The notes under the pieces were generated by a model, which ran no database searches, was not told where the DNA came from, and was given only the letters and a program-made list of their open reading frames with translations. A DNA stretch of 64,000 nt from NCBI RefSeq assembly GCF_004297405.1, contig NZ_SCVC01000042.1:1-64000 (forward strand), written 5' to 3'. The position numbers and the translations under genes are program-made. The stretch is from Reyranella sp. GTDB taxonomy: Bacteria; Pseudomonadota; Alphaproteobacteria; Reyranellales; Reyranellaceae. Shown here one piece after another: positions 25,385-33,794 of the stretch (position 1 is the first letter of the stretch; each line of letters starts with the position of its first letter).

Positions 25385-26620
25385 ATGGCTCATATCAGAC
25401 TGAATACCCATCCCAGCCAGGGCGGCCAGCCGGCCCCTCCAGTGGTGTGGGGCGCGCGTGATCCCGCCGTTCGCGGGCCTGTTGTCGGCACGGTCGCGGA
25501 CTCGGCGCGGCGCAACGCCATCGGCGTGCATTCCGGTAGCTATGGCATCTATCGCGCACTGGCGATCGCGGCGCAGGAGCTGAAGCCAGGCCACCGCCCG
25601 GACTTTACCAACACCTCGCCGGCCGAGCCGATCGGCCCGTTCGAGAGCTGGTTCGATCCGAAGAAGATCGTGTCGCTCGATCCATGGGGCCACATGGTGG
25701 CCGATGTCTTTGCCGACAAGCTGGCAGCAGGCTGGGATGTCCGTCCGACCATTGCCGTCACCAAGGCGCATGTGCATATGCCGGAGATCCGCGACGCGAT
25801 CGCAGCCGGCCGGCTGAAACCGGACAATGACATCCTGAGTTCGTCGGGCGACGTGAAGGTGACCAAGGCCGCGGTCGAGCCGGTGTGGTGGCTGCCGGGC
25901 ATCGCCGAGCGTTTCGGCGTCAAGGAGACCGACCTGCGCCGTACCCTGTTCGAGCAGACGGGGGGCATGTACACCGAGCTCGTCACGCGCATGGATCTCG
26001 AGCTCTTCCTGCCGCCGATCGGCGGCGCCACGATCTATTTCTTTGGTGATGTGCAGAAGCTCGGCAAGCCGGAGACCAAGATCGCTTGCCGCCTCCATGA
26101 CGAGTGCAACGGCTCCGACGTGTTCGGCTCCGACATCTGTACTTGCCGGCCCTATCTCGCGCACGGCATCGAGATTTGCATCGAGATGGCGCAGAAGGGC
26201 GGTGTTGGCGTGGTCATCTACAATCGCAAGGAAGGTCGGGCGTTGGGCGAGGTCACCAAGTTCCTGGTCTACAATGCGCGCAAGCGCCAGCCTGGCGGCG
26301 ATTCGGCAGCGCAATACTTCAACCGCACCGAATGCGTCGCCGGCGTGCAGGACATGCGTTTTCAGGAGCTGATGCCTGACTTGTTCCATTGGCTGGGCAT
26401 CGCTCGCATCGACCGCTTCGCCTCGATGAGCAACATGAAGTCCGATGCCTTGCGCGAGCAGGGCATCGAGGTCGTCGAACAGGTGCCGATCCCCGATGAA
26501 CTGATCCCCGCTGACGCTCAGGTCGAAATGGATGCGAAGAAGGCAGCTGGCTACTTCACGCCGAAGAAGCCTGCCATCGAAGAACTGGGCAAGCCCAAGG
26601 GCAGGGGGTTGAACGAATGA
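25385..26620 (+). CDS. GTP cyclohydrolase II-like protein of the URC1 uracil-catabolism type
   Basis: A 411-residue protein. Residues about 230-390 are a GTP cyclohydrolase II domain. The three zinc-ligand cysteines C241, C252 and C254 (HDECNGSDVFGSDICTC) have the same spacing as C54, C65 and C67 of RibA. The catalytic loop is altered: YNRKEGRALGEVTKF replaces the usual EGRGIGL. The first roughly 220 residues form an extension absent from RibA. This arrangement, followed by DUF1688 and upp genes, is the bacterial form of the yeast URC pathway. The protein probably opens the pyrimidine ring of a uracil nucleotide rather than making riboflavin. It is the first gene of a three-gene operon. Confidence 0.85.
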   Translation: MAHIRLNTHPSQGGQPAPPVVWGARDPAVRGPVVGTVADSARRNAIGVHSGSYGIYRALAIAAQELKPGHRPDFTNTSPAEPIGPFESWFDPKKIVSLDPWGHMVADVFADKLAAGWDVRPTIAVTKAHVHMPEIRDAIAAGRLKPDNDILSSSGDVKVTKAAVEPVWWLPGIAERFGVKETDLRRTLFEQTGGMYTELVTRMDLELFLPPIGGATIYFFGDVQKLGKPETKIACRLHDECNGSDVFGSDICTCRPYLAHGIEICIEMAQKGGVGVVIYNRKEGRALGEVTKFLVYNARKRQPGGDSAAQYFNRTECVAGVQDMRFQELMPDLFHWLGIARIDRFASMSNMKSDALREQGIEVVEQVPIPDELIPADAQVEMDAKKAAGYFTPKKPAIEELGKPKGRGLNE

Positions 26621-26645
26621 CGTCGTTGTGGGGCGTGGTACTCCA

Positions 26646-27794
26646 ATGACCGAGTCGATTGCCTATCTTCGCACGCCGGCGGCTATTCGCGAACGGTCGG
26701 CCAAGGTCCTGAAGCACGTCGAAGACGGGCAGTCGCATTGGTTCTCCCTGTCGGGTGACGGGCTGGAGGCGGCGGTGCAGGCGACGCTCGCCGTGACGCG
26801 GGAGCGCTTCCCCAATCCGGCGGCCATTCCCTTCCATTCGCGCTGGAGGCACTTCGAGGTCGGAGGCCACGATCGCTGGAGCGCGTTGGCGGACCGATTG
26901 AAGGGACTGCCGCCTGAAGAAATCGCTCGTCGCCGCATCGACCTCGCGGTCGTGTCCGTGCTGCTCGATGCGGGCGCCGGCACCGCCTGGAGCTATCGCG
27001 AGCCGGGCACGGGTGAAACCTACGCGCGCTCCGAGGGGCTCGGTGTCGCGAGCCTGCATATGTTCGCCAACGGCGCCTTCAGTCGCGACGCGAAGGGTGA
27101 CCCATTGAGGGTCGATGCCGAGCGCCTCGCGGCGCTGACGCCCATGGATATCGCCATGGGGTTCCAGGTGAAGGCGCACAACCCGCTGCTCGGCCTGGAA
27201 GGTCGCGCCGAGTTGTTGCGCAAGCTGGGCAACACAGGACTCGATCGGCCCGGGGCGTTGTTCGACATCGTGGCGGGTAGTGGCGAGGTGAAGGCCGAAT
27301 CGATCCTCGCTGCCGTCCTCGACAAGCTCTCGCCGATCTGGCCGACCAAGCTCGGTGACGTTTGGGAGCATCCGGCCGCCGGACTGGTCCCGTTTCACAA
27401 GCTCTCGCAATGGATGAGCTATTCGCTGGTCGAGCCGATCGAAGGCGCCGGACTCGAGGTCATCGCGCTCGATGAACTGACTGGCCTGCCCGAGTATCGC
27501 AATGGCGGGTTGCTGGTCGATGCGGGAGCTCTGCGACCCAAGCAGCGCGCCTTGTTGGAGAAAGCATTCAAGCCCGGTGACGAGGCGATCGTGGAGTGGC
27601 GGGCGCTGACGGTGATGCTGCTCGATCGCATTGCCGAACATGTGCGCGGCCATCTCGGCCTCGATGCGGCAAGTCTGCCGCTGGTGAAAGTGCTGGAGGC
27701 CGGCACGTGGTTTGCGGGACGCAAGCTCGCCGCGGAACGACGCCCGGGGGGAGGGCCGCCGATCGCCATCGAAAGCGACGGCACGGTGTTTTAA
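26646..27794 (+). CDS. DUF1688 protein, URC4-type uracil-catabolism enzyme
   Basis: A 382-residue DUF1688 family protein: TPAAIRERSAKVLKHVEDGQ at the start, a FHSRWRHFEVGG motif, RIDLAVVSVLLDAGAG, and GLPEYRNGGLLVDAG near the C-terminus. The family corresponds to yeast Urc4, needed late in uracil breakdown to release urea. The ATG at 26646 is preferred; an in-frame GTG at 26628 would add six residues and no better ribosome-binding site is seen for either. It lies 25 bp after the URC1-like gene and 16 bp before upp. Confidence 0.85.
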   Translation: MTESIAYLRTPAAIRERSAKVLKHVEDGQSHWFSLSGDGLEAAVQATLAVTRERFPNPAAIPFHSRWRHFEVGGHDRWSALADRLKGLPPEEIARRRIDLAVVSVLLDAGAGTAWSYREPGTGETYARSEGLGVASLHMFANGAFSRDAKGDPLRVDAERLAALTPMDIAMGFQVKAHNPLLGLEGRAELLRKLGNTGLDRPGALFDIVAGSGEVKAESILAAVLDKLSPIWPTKLGDVWEHPAAGLVPFHKLSQWMSYSLVEPIEGAGLEVIALDELTGLPEYRNGGLLVDAGALRPKQRALLEKAFKPGDEAIVEWRALTVMLLDRIAEHVRGHLGLDAASLPLVKVLEAGTWFAGRKLAAERRPGGGPPIAIESDGTVF

Positions 27795-27810
27795 GGGGGA
27801 GTTTTCATAA

Positions 27811-28449
27811 ATGTCATTGCCGCACTCGATCCACGTCGTGAGCCACCCGCTTGTGCAGCACAAGCTCAGCAAGATGCGCGACAAGGAGACGTCGAGCACG
27901 AATTTCCGCCGTCTGCTGCGCGAGATGGGGTTGTTATTGGGCTACGACGCCACGCGTGACCTGCCGCTGGTCGAGCGCGACATCGCGACGCCGATCGAAG
28001 CGATGAAGGCGCCGTTGCTCGAAGGCAAGAAGCTGGTCGTGGTGCCGATCCTGCGCGCGGGCCTGGGGCTTGCCGAGGGCATCATCGATCTCGTACCGCT
28101 GGCGCGCATGGGCCATGTCGGCCTCTATCGCGATCCCCGGACGCTTCAGGCGGTCGAATACTATTTCAAGATTCCGCAGGATATCTCCGACCGTGACGTC
28201 ATCGTCTGCGATCCCATGCTCGCCACCGCGCATTCGGCGATCGCCGCAGTGGATCGCTTGAAGGAGTCTGGCGCCAAGAGGATCAAGTTCATTTGCATCC
28301 TGGGTTCGGAGCAGGGCGCACGAGCCTTCGCCGAAGTTCATCCAGATGTGCAGGTGTTCGCGGCAGCAATCGATGCAAAACTCAACGATCACGGGTATAT
28401 TGTTCCTGGCCTCGGCGACGCGGGCGACCGTCTCTTCGGGACCAAATAG
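27811..28449 (+). CDS. upp: Uracil phosphoribosyltransferase (URC6-like), variant PRPP loop
   Basis: Converts uracil and PRPP to UMP. The 212-residue sequence has the family features: KMRDKETSSTNFRRLL at the N-terminus, PILRAGLGLAEG, and the uracil-binding C-terminus LNDHGYIVPGLGDAGDRLFGT. The PRPP loop at 134-146 reads CDPMLATAHSAIAA, whereas most UPRTs have DPMLATGGS, so two Gly are replaced by Ala-His. The gene follows the URC1/URC4-like genes closely, with a good Shine-Dalgarno sequence (gggggag). It probably feeds uracil into the degradation pathway rather than only salvaging it. Confidence 0.9.
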   Translation: MSLPHSIHVVSHPLVQHKLSKMRDKETSSTNFRRLLREMGLLLGYDATRDLPLVERDIATPIEAMKAPLLEGKKLVVVPILRAGLGLAEGIIDLVPLARMGHVGLYRDPRTLQAVEYYFKIPQDISDRDVIVCDPMLATAHSAIAAVDRLKESGAKRIKFICILGSEQGARAFAEVHPDVQVFAAAIDAKLNDHGYIVPGLGDAGDRLFGTK

Positions 28450-28473
28450 CCCAAGAAGCGCAGGAGCAACGCA

Positions 28474-28869
28474 ATGTCTCCGGACCTGAAATACCTCCTC
28501 TTCTCTACGATCCTGGCGTTCGTGCAAGTGCTGGTGGCGGCGATGGGCGCCAATCAGGCGGTCGGTCTCAACACACTCGCGGGCAACCGCGAAGGCCTCG
28601 GCGAGATCCCCGGCTGGGCAGGGCGCGCTAAGCGTGCCCATCTCAACATGATCGAGAACATGGTGCTGTTCGCAGCCTTGGTGCTGATCGCGGCAGCGGC
28701 TGGCAAGGCCAACGCCATGACGGCAATGGGCGCCATGATCTTCTTCTGGGGACGCCTGGCCTATGCCGTGATCTATGTCGCCGGCATCGCCTGGCTGCGT
28801 ACGCTCGCCTGGTTCGTGTCGGTGATCGGCATGGCCATCATCGCCTGGGAACTCCTGAAGGTGATGTAG
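28474..28869 (+). CDS. MAPEG-family membrane protein
   Basis: A 131-residue protein with four hydrophobic helices. The family motif is seen in GRAKRAHLNMIENMVLFAALVL: MAPEG proteins have an RxxxAHxNxxEN signature after the first loop. It follows upp by 24 bp and could be read through from the URC operon, although a functional link is doubtful. Bacterial members are small trimeric membrane proteins, some with glutathione-dependent activity; none can be assigned here. Confidence 0.85.
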   Translation: MSPDLKYLLFSTILAFVQVLVAAMGANQAVGLNTLAGNREGLGEIPGWAGRAKRAHLNMIENMVLFAALVLIAAAAGKANAMTAMGAMIFFWGRLAYAVIYVAGIAWLRTLAWFVSVIGMAIIAWELLKVM

Positions 28870-28890
28870 CTTCCTGCCGCGTCGCCTGCC

Positions 28891-29361
28891 TCAGTGTTTC
28901 GGGGCGGGCGATGCGGCACCCATCGCGGCGACGCTCAGTTCGACGTCGACCGAGCCGGCTTTCTCGAAGACCAGGGTGGCCGGGATCTTGGCGTCCTTGG
29001 CGAAGGGCGCCTTCAGCTCCATAAACATGAGGTGATAGCTGCCGGGCTTCAGTTCGACGGTGGCGCCTGGCGGGATTTCCAATCCTTTCTCCAGCTCACG
29101 CATGCGCATCACGTTGCCGTCCATCCGCATCTCGTGAATCTCGGCCTTGTTGGAGGCCGTGCTGCGCACGGCGACGAGCCGGTCGGGCGCCGTACCTTTG
29201 TTGGTGATCGTGAGGAAGCCTCCGCCGCTCTGCGCGGAAGGCGGCGTGGCGCGTGTCCAGGGATTGCCGATCTCGAGCGAGCCGACCTTGTAGTCGTGTG
29301 CAAATGCCGGCAGGGCGAAGGTGGCAATGGCGGCGGCAAGGAGCCAGCGACGGATGGTCAT
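28891..29361 (-). CDS. Periplasmic copper chaperone, PCu(A)C family
   Basis: A 156-residue secreted protein. Signal peptide: WLLAAAIATFALPAFAHD. The copper motif H(M)x10Mx21HxM is nearly complete: H76-E-M78, M87, then H110-L-M112 with 22 intervening residues. PCuAC proteins deliver Cu(I) to the CuA site of cytochrome oxidase. I chose the ATG at 29361 because the signal peptide starts there. It is the last gene of a five-gene minus-strand operon with a TlpA-like protein, a metal-motif beta-propeller, a TonB receptor and a DUF2946 protein, all consistent with copper acquisition. Confidence 0.9.
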   Translation of the reverse strand: MTIRRWLLAAAIATFALPAFAHDYKVGSLEIGNPWTRATPPSAQSGGGFLTITNKGTAPDRLVAVRSTASNKAEIHEMRMDGNVMRMRELEKGLEIPPGATVELKPGSYHLMFMELKAPFAKDAKIPATLVFEKAGSVDVELSVAAMGAASPAPKH

Positions 29362-29416
29362 GGCTTTGTTCCTTTCAACTGGATGGGGGAGGATATGGTC
29401 GGGGGAGCGGCCAGCT

Positions 29417-29902
29417 TCAACGCTTGGCCTGCCGGTCGAGCCAGGCTTTGACCTCGGCAAGATCGGCGACACCAGACAATGTCGTGACCTTGCCCTCGCG
29501 ATCGATCATCAGGGTGCGCGGCAGCTCGCCGGACCAGGCCGGATCGATCTCGAAGCGCAGGCGCTCGTTGAAACGGTCGGCGAAGCTCCAGCTCTCGGTC
29601 TTGCCGAGACCCGTGCGGGTCAGCATCTCCTCGACGCGGGCCGGTGGCTGCGGCACGGGATCGGCGGCCAACAGCACCAGCCGCATGTCGGGGCGCTCTT
29701 TCTCAAGTTTGGCCCATTCCGGCAGCTCGGTCAGGCAGGGAGCGCAGGTGAGACCCCACAGATGGACGATTGTCGGCTGGCCTTCATGAGCGGCGCGGAG
29801 TTTCGCCCAACTTCCCCGTTCGAAGGGCTGCGGGTCGGCAGCGTGCGCGTTGCAAAGTGGGGCCAGCGCCAGCAACAGGGCGAGGATGGCGGCCTTTCTC
29901 AT
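29417..29902 (-). CDS. TlpA/ResA-like periplasmic thioredoxin
   Basis: A 161-residue thioredoxin-fold protein with a signal peptide (LALLLALAPLCNAHA) and the active site W-G-L-T-C53-A-P-C56. The cis-Pro region is LPRTLMIDREGKV. Such proteins reduce copper-binding cysteines during cytochrome oxidase assembly. That fits its place between the propeller protein and the PCuAC chaperone. Its ATG at 29902 overlaps the stop of the upstream propeller gene (ATGA), which indicates translational coupling. Confidence 0.85.
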   Translation of the reverse strand: MRKAAILALLLALAPLCNAHAADPQPFERGSWAKLRAAHEGQPTIVHLWGLTCAPCLTELPEWAKLEKERPDMRLVLLAADPVPQPPARVEEMLTRTGLGKTESWSFADRFNERLRFEIDPAWSGELPRTLMIDREGKVTTLSGVADLAEVKAWLDRQAKR

Positions 29903-31086
29903 GGCTGGTTCTCCAGCGGGATCAACCGATAACCTTCGATCTTGGTCAACCACGAGAGATAGGCGTGGCCGCCATAGGCGACGAGCAGGGGGTGGTCCGA
30001 GGCATCGGAGGTTTCGGCGATCGTGCGCGCCTCAGTCCATTGGCGGCCGCTGTCGCGGCTCACCTGCCAACGCACTACGGATTTCGTGCCGTCGAATTCC
30101 TTCCAGACGAGGTGCAGGGCCTGACCATCCGAAAGCAGATAGGGACGCGCCGGCTGACGATTGGGCGAGGAGAGGGCACGCGGCGCGCCGAAGGGAACGT
30201 TGCCATTGTCGGCACGGGCATAGAACAGGCCCTTGCGCGACGGCGCGTCGGTGAACCAGGCGACGTGATAGGAGCCGTCCGGCGCAATCGCAATGGTCGG
30301 CCCGTGATGCGGGCAGGCCTCGATCTTCCAGTCGTCGGCGCTCACCCGGCGCAACGGACCGGGCGTCGTCGCGTCCTTGAAGGTGACGACGGCATGGTCG
30401 CGCACGGAACCGGGAAAGATGTTGCGGAACACGATGGCCGGGCGTCCCGGCCCCGCGAAAGCGACGCCCAGCCGGCAGCATTCGCAGGTGTTGTCGAGTG
30501 CGATCTCCGTCTTACCGAAGCTGGCATCGCCATCCTCCCAGGCATAGGCCAAGGCAGCACCTGGATAGGCCCGGCCGGACGCGCGCGCCTTCGCACCGTT
30601 GCGCTTGTCGAGCCATGTTGCGAAGACACGGCCTGATGATGGATCGACGGCTACCGTCTCGAAGCGTTGGCTGGTCTTGTCGGCGGTGATTGGCCGCGGC
30701 GGGGTGAAGCTGGCGCCATTGTCCTTGGAGCGGGCGAAGAAGGCGCGGCCATTGAAGTTCTTGTCCTGGAAGATCGCAAAGGTAACGATCAAGCCGCCCT
30801 TTGGATCAACCGCGATACGCGCGCGCGCATCGGGACCCCAGTCGAGGTTCATCGGCTCGGGGGTCACCGCGACAGGCTCGGAGAAGGTCTTGCCGAGATC
30901 TGTCGATTTCACCACGACGATCTTGTCGGCCGTCGCGCGCACCAGCCATAGCGTGCCGTCGGGGCCGAAAGCCGGCGTCGCCGTGAAGGCTTCGGGCGCA
31001 GCGCTCGGCTTGCCGTGATTGTGATGCTGGGCGGCGGCAGTGCCGGCCAGCATGAGGGTCGCGAGTAAGGTAAAGAACAGGCGCAT
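29899..31086 (-). CDS. Secreted beta-propeller (BNR/sialidase-like) with candidate copper motifs
   Basis: A 395-residue protein: signal peptide MRLFFTLLATLMLAGTAAA, then H21-H-N-H24, then a sialidase-type beta-propeller with Asp-box-like repeats (STDLGKTFSE, SKDNGASFTP, SRDSGRQWTE). Catalytic residues of true sialidases are not apparent. It has unusual metal-ligand clusters: C201-E-C203-C204 in DNTCECCRLG and C258-P-H260-H261 in EACPHHGPT. The ATG at 31086 is the only start giving a signal peptide. It is sandwiched between a TonB receptor and a TlpA-like gene. The automatic label 'exo-sialidase' is probably wrong; a periplasmic copper-binding role is inferred from motifs and context. Confidence 0.7.
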   Translation of the reverse strand: MRLFFTLLATLMLAGTAAAQHHNHGKPSAAPEAFTATPAFGPDGTLWLVRATADKIVVVKSTDLGKTFSEPVAVTPEPMNLDWGPDARARIAVDPKGGLIVTFAIFQDKNFNGRAFFARSKDNGASFTPPRPITADKTSQRFETVAVDPSSGRVFATWLDKRNGAKARASGRAYPGAALAYAWEDGDASFGKTEIALDNTCECCRLGVAFAGPGRPAIVFRNIFPGSVRDHAVVTFKDATTPGPLRRVSADDWKIEACPHHGPTIAIAPDGSYHVAWFTDAPSRKGLFYARADNGNVPFGAPRALSSPNRQPARPYLLSDGQALHLVWKEFDGTKSVVRWQVSRDSGRQWTEARTIAETSDASDHPLLVAYGGHAYLSWLTKIEGYRLIPLENQP

Positions 31087-33266
31087 CAAAACCTCACTCT
31101 CAGGCCGGCAGTGGCGGTGAGCGGCATGCCCAGGGCGGGAATGGCCGACGGATTGACGGTCGTGCCCTCGAACGAGGTCAGGGTATAGCCCGACGCGAGA
31201 TACTGCACATTCGTGAGGTTCTGCACGCTGGCGTAGATATCGACATCCTTTACCGGCGAATAGGTCAGGCCGAGGTCGATCAGGGTAGCCCCCTCGTTGA
31301 GCTGGGTATGGCCCGTGTCGTTCCAGTAGGCGGGGAAGGACTTCAGGGACGCCGTCAACACCAGTTCCGGGATCGGCCGCCATTCGGCGTTGGCCGTCAC
31401 CATCGTGGTCGGCACCTGACCCAACTGCACACCGGTCCGGATCAGGGTCGGGAAGTTGGAGCTGGTGAGGTAGGCCGAGGTGGCGACGAAGCTGGCGCCG
31501 AACTTCAGTTCCTTTGTCGGCTGCCAGCCGCCGATGATCTCGATACCCCGGAACGTGGCGTTGCCGACATTCTGGTACTGCCGCACCGTCGTGAAGGCAG
31601 GGCTGAGACCTGCCGCAGAGACGAAGGGCGCTGCACAAGCGGGGCTGGCGTTGCAGACCGTGACGAAGTCGATGAAGTTGTCGAGGTTATTGTTGAAGAT
31701 GGTGCCCGACAGGTTGAACTCGCGCCACTGGAAATCGAAGCCGATCTCCTGGCCGAAGTTGGTCATGGGCTGCAGGTTGGGATTGATCGCCGTGTAGGAC
31801 GTGCCGCTGGCAAAGCTGCGGTACATCTGGTTCATGCCGGGCGCGGAGAAGTTGCGATAGATCGCACCGCGCAGAACCAGCTCGTCGGTGACGTGGAACT
31901 TCAATCCGAGGCGCGGATCGAAGCTCGAAGCGCTGGAGTTGGCGACCGGATTATTGGTGCCGGAATTGACGGTCAGCACATTGGCGTTCAGCGCCTGCCA
32001 GAAGTCGCCGCGCAGGCCGATCGTGACATCGAGCGGTATGCCCGGAACGCGATAGGTGCCCTGCGCGAAGATGCCCTGCAGCCGGTGCTCGCCATTGGCG
32101 ACGAAGCTGGTTGGGGCAGCCGTCGCACTGGCATAGAGGTTGTTGTAGTCGGAGATGACGATGCGGCGCGCATCGACGCCGATCTTGACGTCGCGGATCG
32201 GTCCGAAGTTCGCCTCGTAGAAAACCGAGCCGCCTTGTTCGGAGTTAGGTGCCGTCTCGATCTGGCTGACGAATTGGTTGGTGGCGCTGGTGTTGTTCAG
32301 CGTATAGGCACCGCTCGCCACGTTGATGGTGCCGAACGAGCCGCCGCCGGCCCAGGCATTGAAGTTGATCGAAGAGTTCTCGTCGAGCTGATAGGAGCCG
32401 CCCAGCAGCAGCCGATAGGTCGACCAGTTGTTATGGGCGTAGGTCCAGGTCAGGCCATCTTCGTAGGTCTGGTTGAAGTAGGCCTTGGCGTAGAGCTTCA
32501 GGCTCTCGCTGGGCGTCAGGAAGGCGGAGAAGGCGACATTGTCGGCCTTCGACGCCGTCGGAACCAGGTTGACGTTGCGATACTGGGCGGGCGTCGTGTT
32601 GTAGCCCGCACTTTGGGTGTGATTATAGGAAAGACCGACCTTCAGCTTGTCGTTCACTGCGAGGCTGGTCGAGATCTCTGCGGTCGAGGTGTTGAAGCTG
32701 CCGTAGCTCACGTCGGCCGCTACGCCGGTCTTCGTGGGTTCGCGGGTAACGATGTTGATGACCCCGCCCATCGCCATGTTGCCCCACAGGCTGGTGGCGC
32801 CGCCGCCGCGAATGACCTCGATTCGGTCAACCGAGTTCTTGGGGATCGCACTCCAATTGATCGTCCTGAAATAGGGGTCGTTGATCGGCACGCCGTCGAC
32901 CATCACCAGCGTGTTGATGGTCGTGGTGGTACCGAAGCCTCGGATATTGACGGGCTGGGCCGTCGGATGGAGCTGGCCGGTCGGGATCGTCGGCAGCCAG
33001 ACGCCGGGAATGCGGTTCACGATCTGGTCGACACCGGTCTCCGGCATGGCCTGGATCTGCTCGCGCGTGACCACGGTCGTGCTGACGTCGAGCTTCTCGA
33101 GGTCGGAGCCGCGGCCGGCGCTCACGGTGATGGGCGGCAGATTGATGGTTGCCGCCGGTGGTGCGGCCGAAGGGTCCGCAGACGGCGTGTCCTGCGCTTT
33201 GGCTAATGCAGGAATCAGCCCCAGGGCTGTAAAGGCGGCGAACGTCGCCGCGCGAACGGAAAACAT
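31086..33266 (-). CDS. TonB-dependent outer membrane receptor, probable copper uptake
   Basis: A 726-residue outer membrane receptor with a signal peptide (FAAFTALGLIPALAKAQD), a plug domain (PPITVSAGRGSDLEKLDV and NRIPGVWLPTI) and a 22-strand barrel. It ends with the typical C-terminal aromatic residue (GLRVRF). Barrel tracts such as YSPVKDVDIYASVQNLTNVQ are family hallmarks. Substrate specificity is not visible in the sequence; copper is inferred from the PCuAC, TlpA-like and DUF2946 genes alongside. A Shine-Dalgarno (gggag) precedes the ATG. The stop overlaps the first base of the propeller gene start. Confidence 0.9.
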   Translation of the reverse strand: MFSVRAATFAAFTALGLIPALAKAQDTPSADPSAAPPAATINLPPITVSAGRGSDLEKLDVSTTVVTREQIQAMPETGVDQIVNRIPGVWLPTIPTGQLHPTAQPVNIRGFGTTTTINTLVMVDGVPINDPYFRTINWSAIPKNSVDRIEVIRGGGATSLWGNMAMGGVINIVTREPTKTGVAADVSYGSFNTSTAEISTSLAVNDKLKVGLSYNHTQSAGYNTTPAQYRNVNLVPTASKADNVAFSAFLTPSESLKLYAKAYFNQTYEDGLTWTYAHNNWSTYRLLLGGSYQLDENSSINFNAWAGGGSFGTINVASGAYTLNNTSATNQFVSQIETAPNSEQGGSVFYEANFGPIRDVKIGVDARRIVISDYNNLYASATAAPTSFVANGEHRLQGIFAQGTYRVPGIPLDVTIGLRGDFWQALNANVLTVNSGTNNPVANSSASSFDPRLGLKFHVTDELVLRGAIYRNFSAPGMNQMYRSFASGTSYTAINPNLQPMTNFGQEIGFDFQWREFNLSGTIFNNNLDNFIDFVTVCNASPACAAPFVSAAGLSPAFTTVRQYQNVGNATFRGIEIIGGWQPTKELKFGASFVATSAYLTSSNFPTLIRTGVQLGQVPTTMVTANAEWRPIPELVLTASLKSFPAYWNDTGHTQLNEGATLIDLGLTYSPVKDVDIYASVQNLTNVQYLASGYTLTSFEGTTVNPSAIPALGMPLTATAGLRVRF

Positions 33267-33327
33267 GAAAACTCCCCACGAATGACAAACGAACGCGACG
33301 CGGATGAGCGCGTCGCGGCTTCAGGTG

Positions 33328-33717
33328 TCAGACGAGGGAGGGTGGGGCGCGGGGCTGGCTTGGCCCGTCGCGGATACCAACGGGCGAGTAGGCATCGACG
33401 GCGGCGACGAAACGGATCGTCGTGACCACAGGTTCGATGCGAACGAAGGCGGCGGATGGCTCGGCCAGCACGGGGGCGTGGGCGAGACCGAGGCAGCATT
33501 CGTGGTTTGTGGCAGTCGCCGGAGCCGACGATTGCGAGTCGTCTTCCCCTGCACTGGGCAGGCAGAAGGCGCCCCACATCTTGGCGGCCGCAATCGGTCC
33601 GGCATCGCGCAACATGGCGGCATGCGCCAGTGGTTGCAGGAAATTGAGTGTGATCGCAAACAGCGCGACGGCAAAAGCCGACGCGCGCCAACCCGAATCA
33701 GGGCGTTTGCGAATCAT
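33328..33717 (-). CDS. DUF2946 family protein, first gene of the copper-type operon
   Basis: A 129-residue protein with one N-terminal hydrophobic segment (ASAFAVALFAITLNFLQPL). A mature part follows with C52, then H72-E-C74-C75 and H80. It ends with the DUF2946-like tail RDGPSQPRAPPSLV. Members often precede TonB receptor genes in copper-controlled operons. The Cys/His cluster could bind copper. The ATG at 33717 is chosen because the hydrophobic segment follows directly; an ATG at 33750 is in frame but less likely. The TonB receptor gene starts about 60 bp downstream. Confidence 0.75.
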   Translation of the reverse strand: MIRKRPDSGWRASAFAVALFAITLNFLQPLAHAAMLRDAGPIAAAKMWGAFCLPSAGEDDSQSSAPATATNHECCLGLAHAPVLAEPSAAFVRIEPVVTTIRFVAAVDAYSPVGIRDGPSQPRAPPSLV

Positions 33718-33794
33718 GGTGAATTCTAGGCAGGGCGATCGGCTCCTCACAAGCCGACTGAGGCCCTCATAGTGTCGCAGCAGGGTTGCAAGAG

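Noticed and set aside
25385..26620. Riboflavin RibA assignment for the GTP cyclohydrolase II-like gene
   Set aside because: The altered catalytic loop, the long N-terminal extension and the DUF1688 and upp neighbours fit URC1 better; no other rib genes are nearby.
31087..31638. Upstream extension of the propeller protein as an extra domain
   Set aside because: The extra residues are the TonB receptor gene read in another frame, and the signal peptide starts at 31086.
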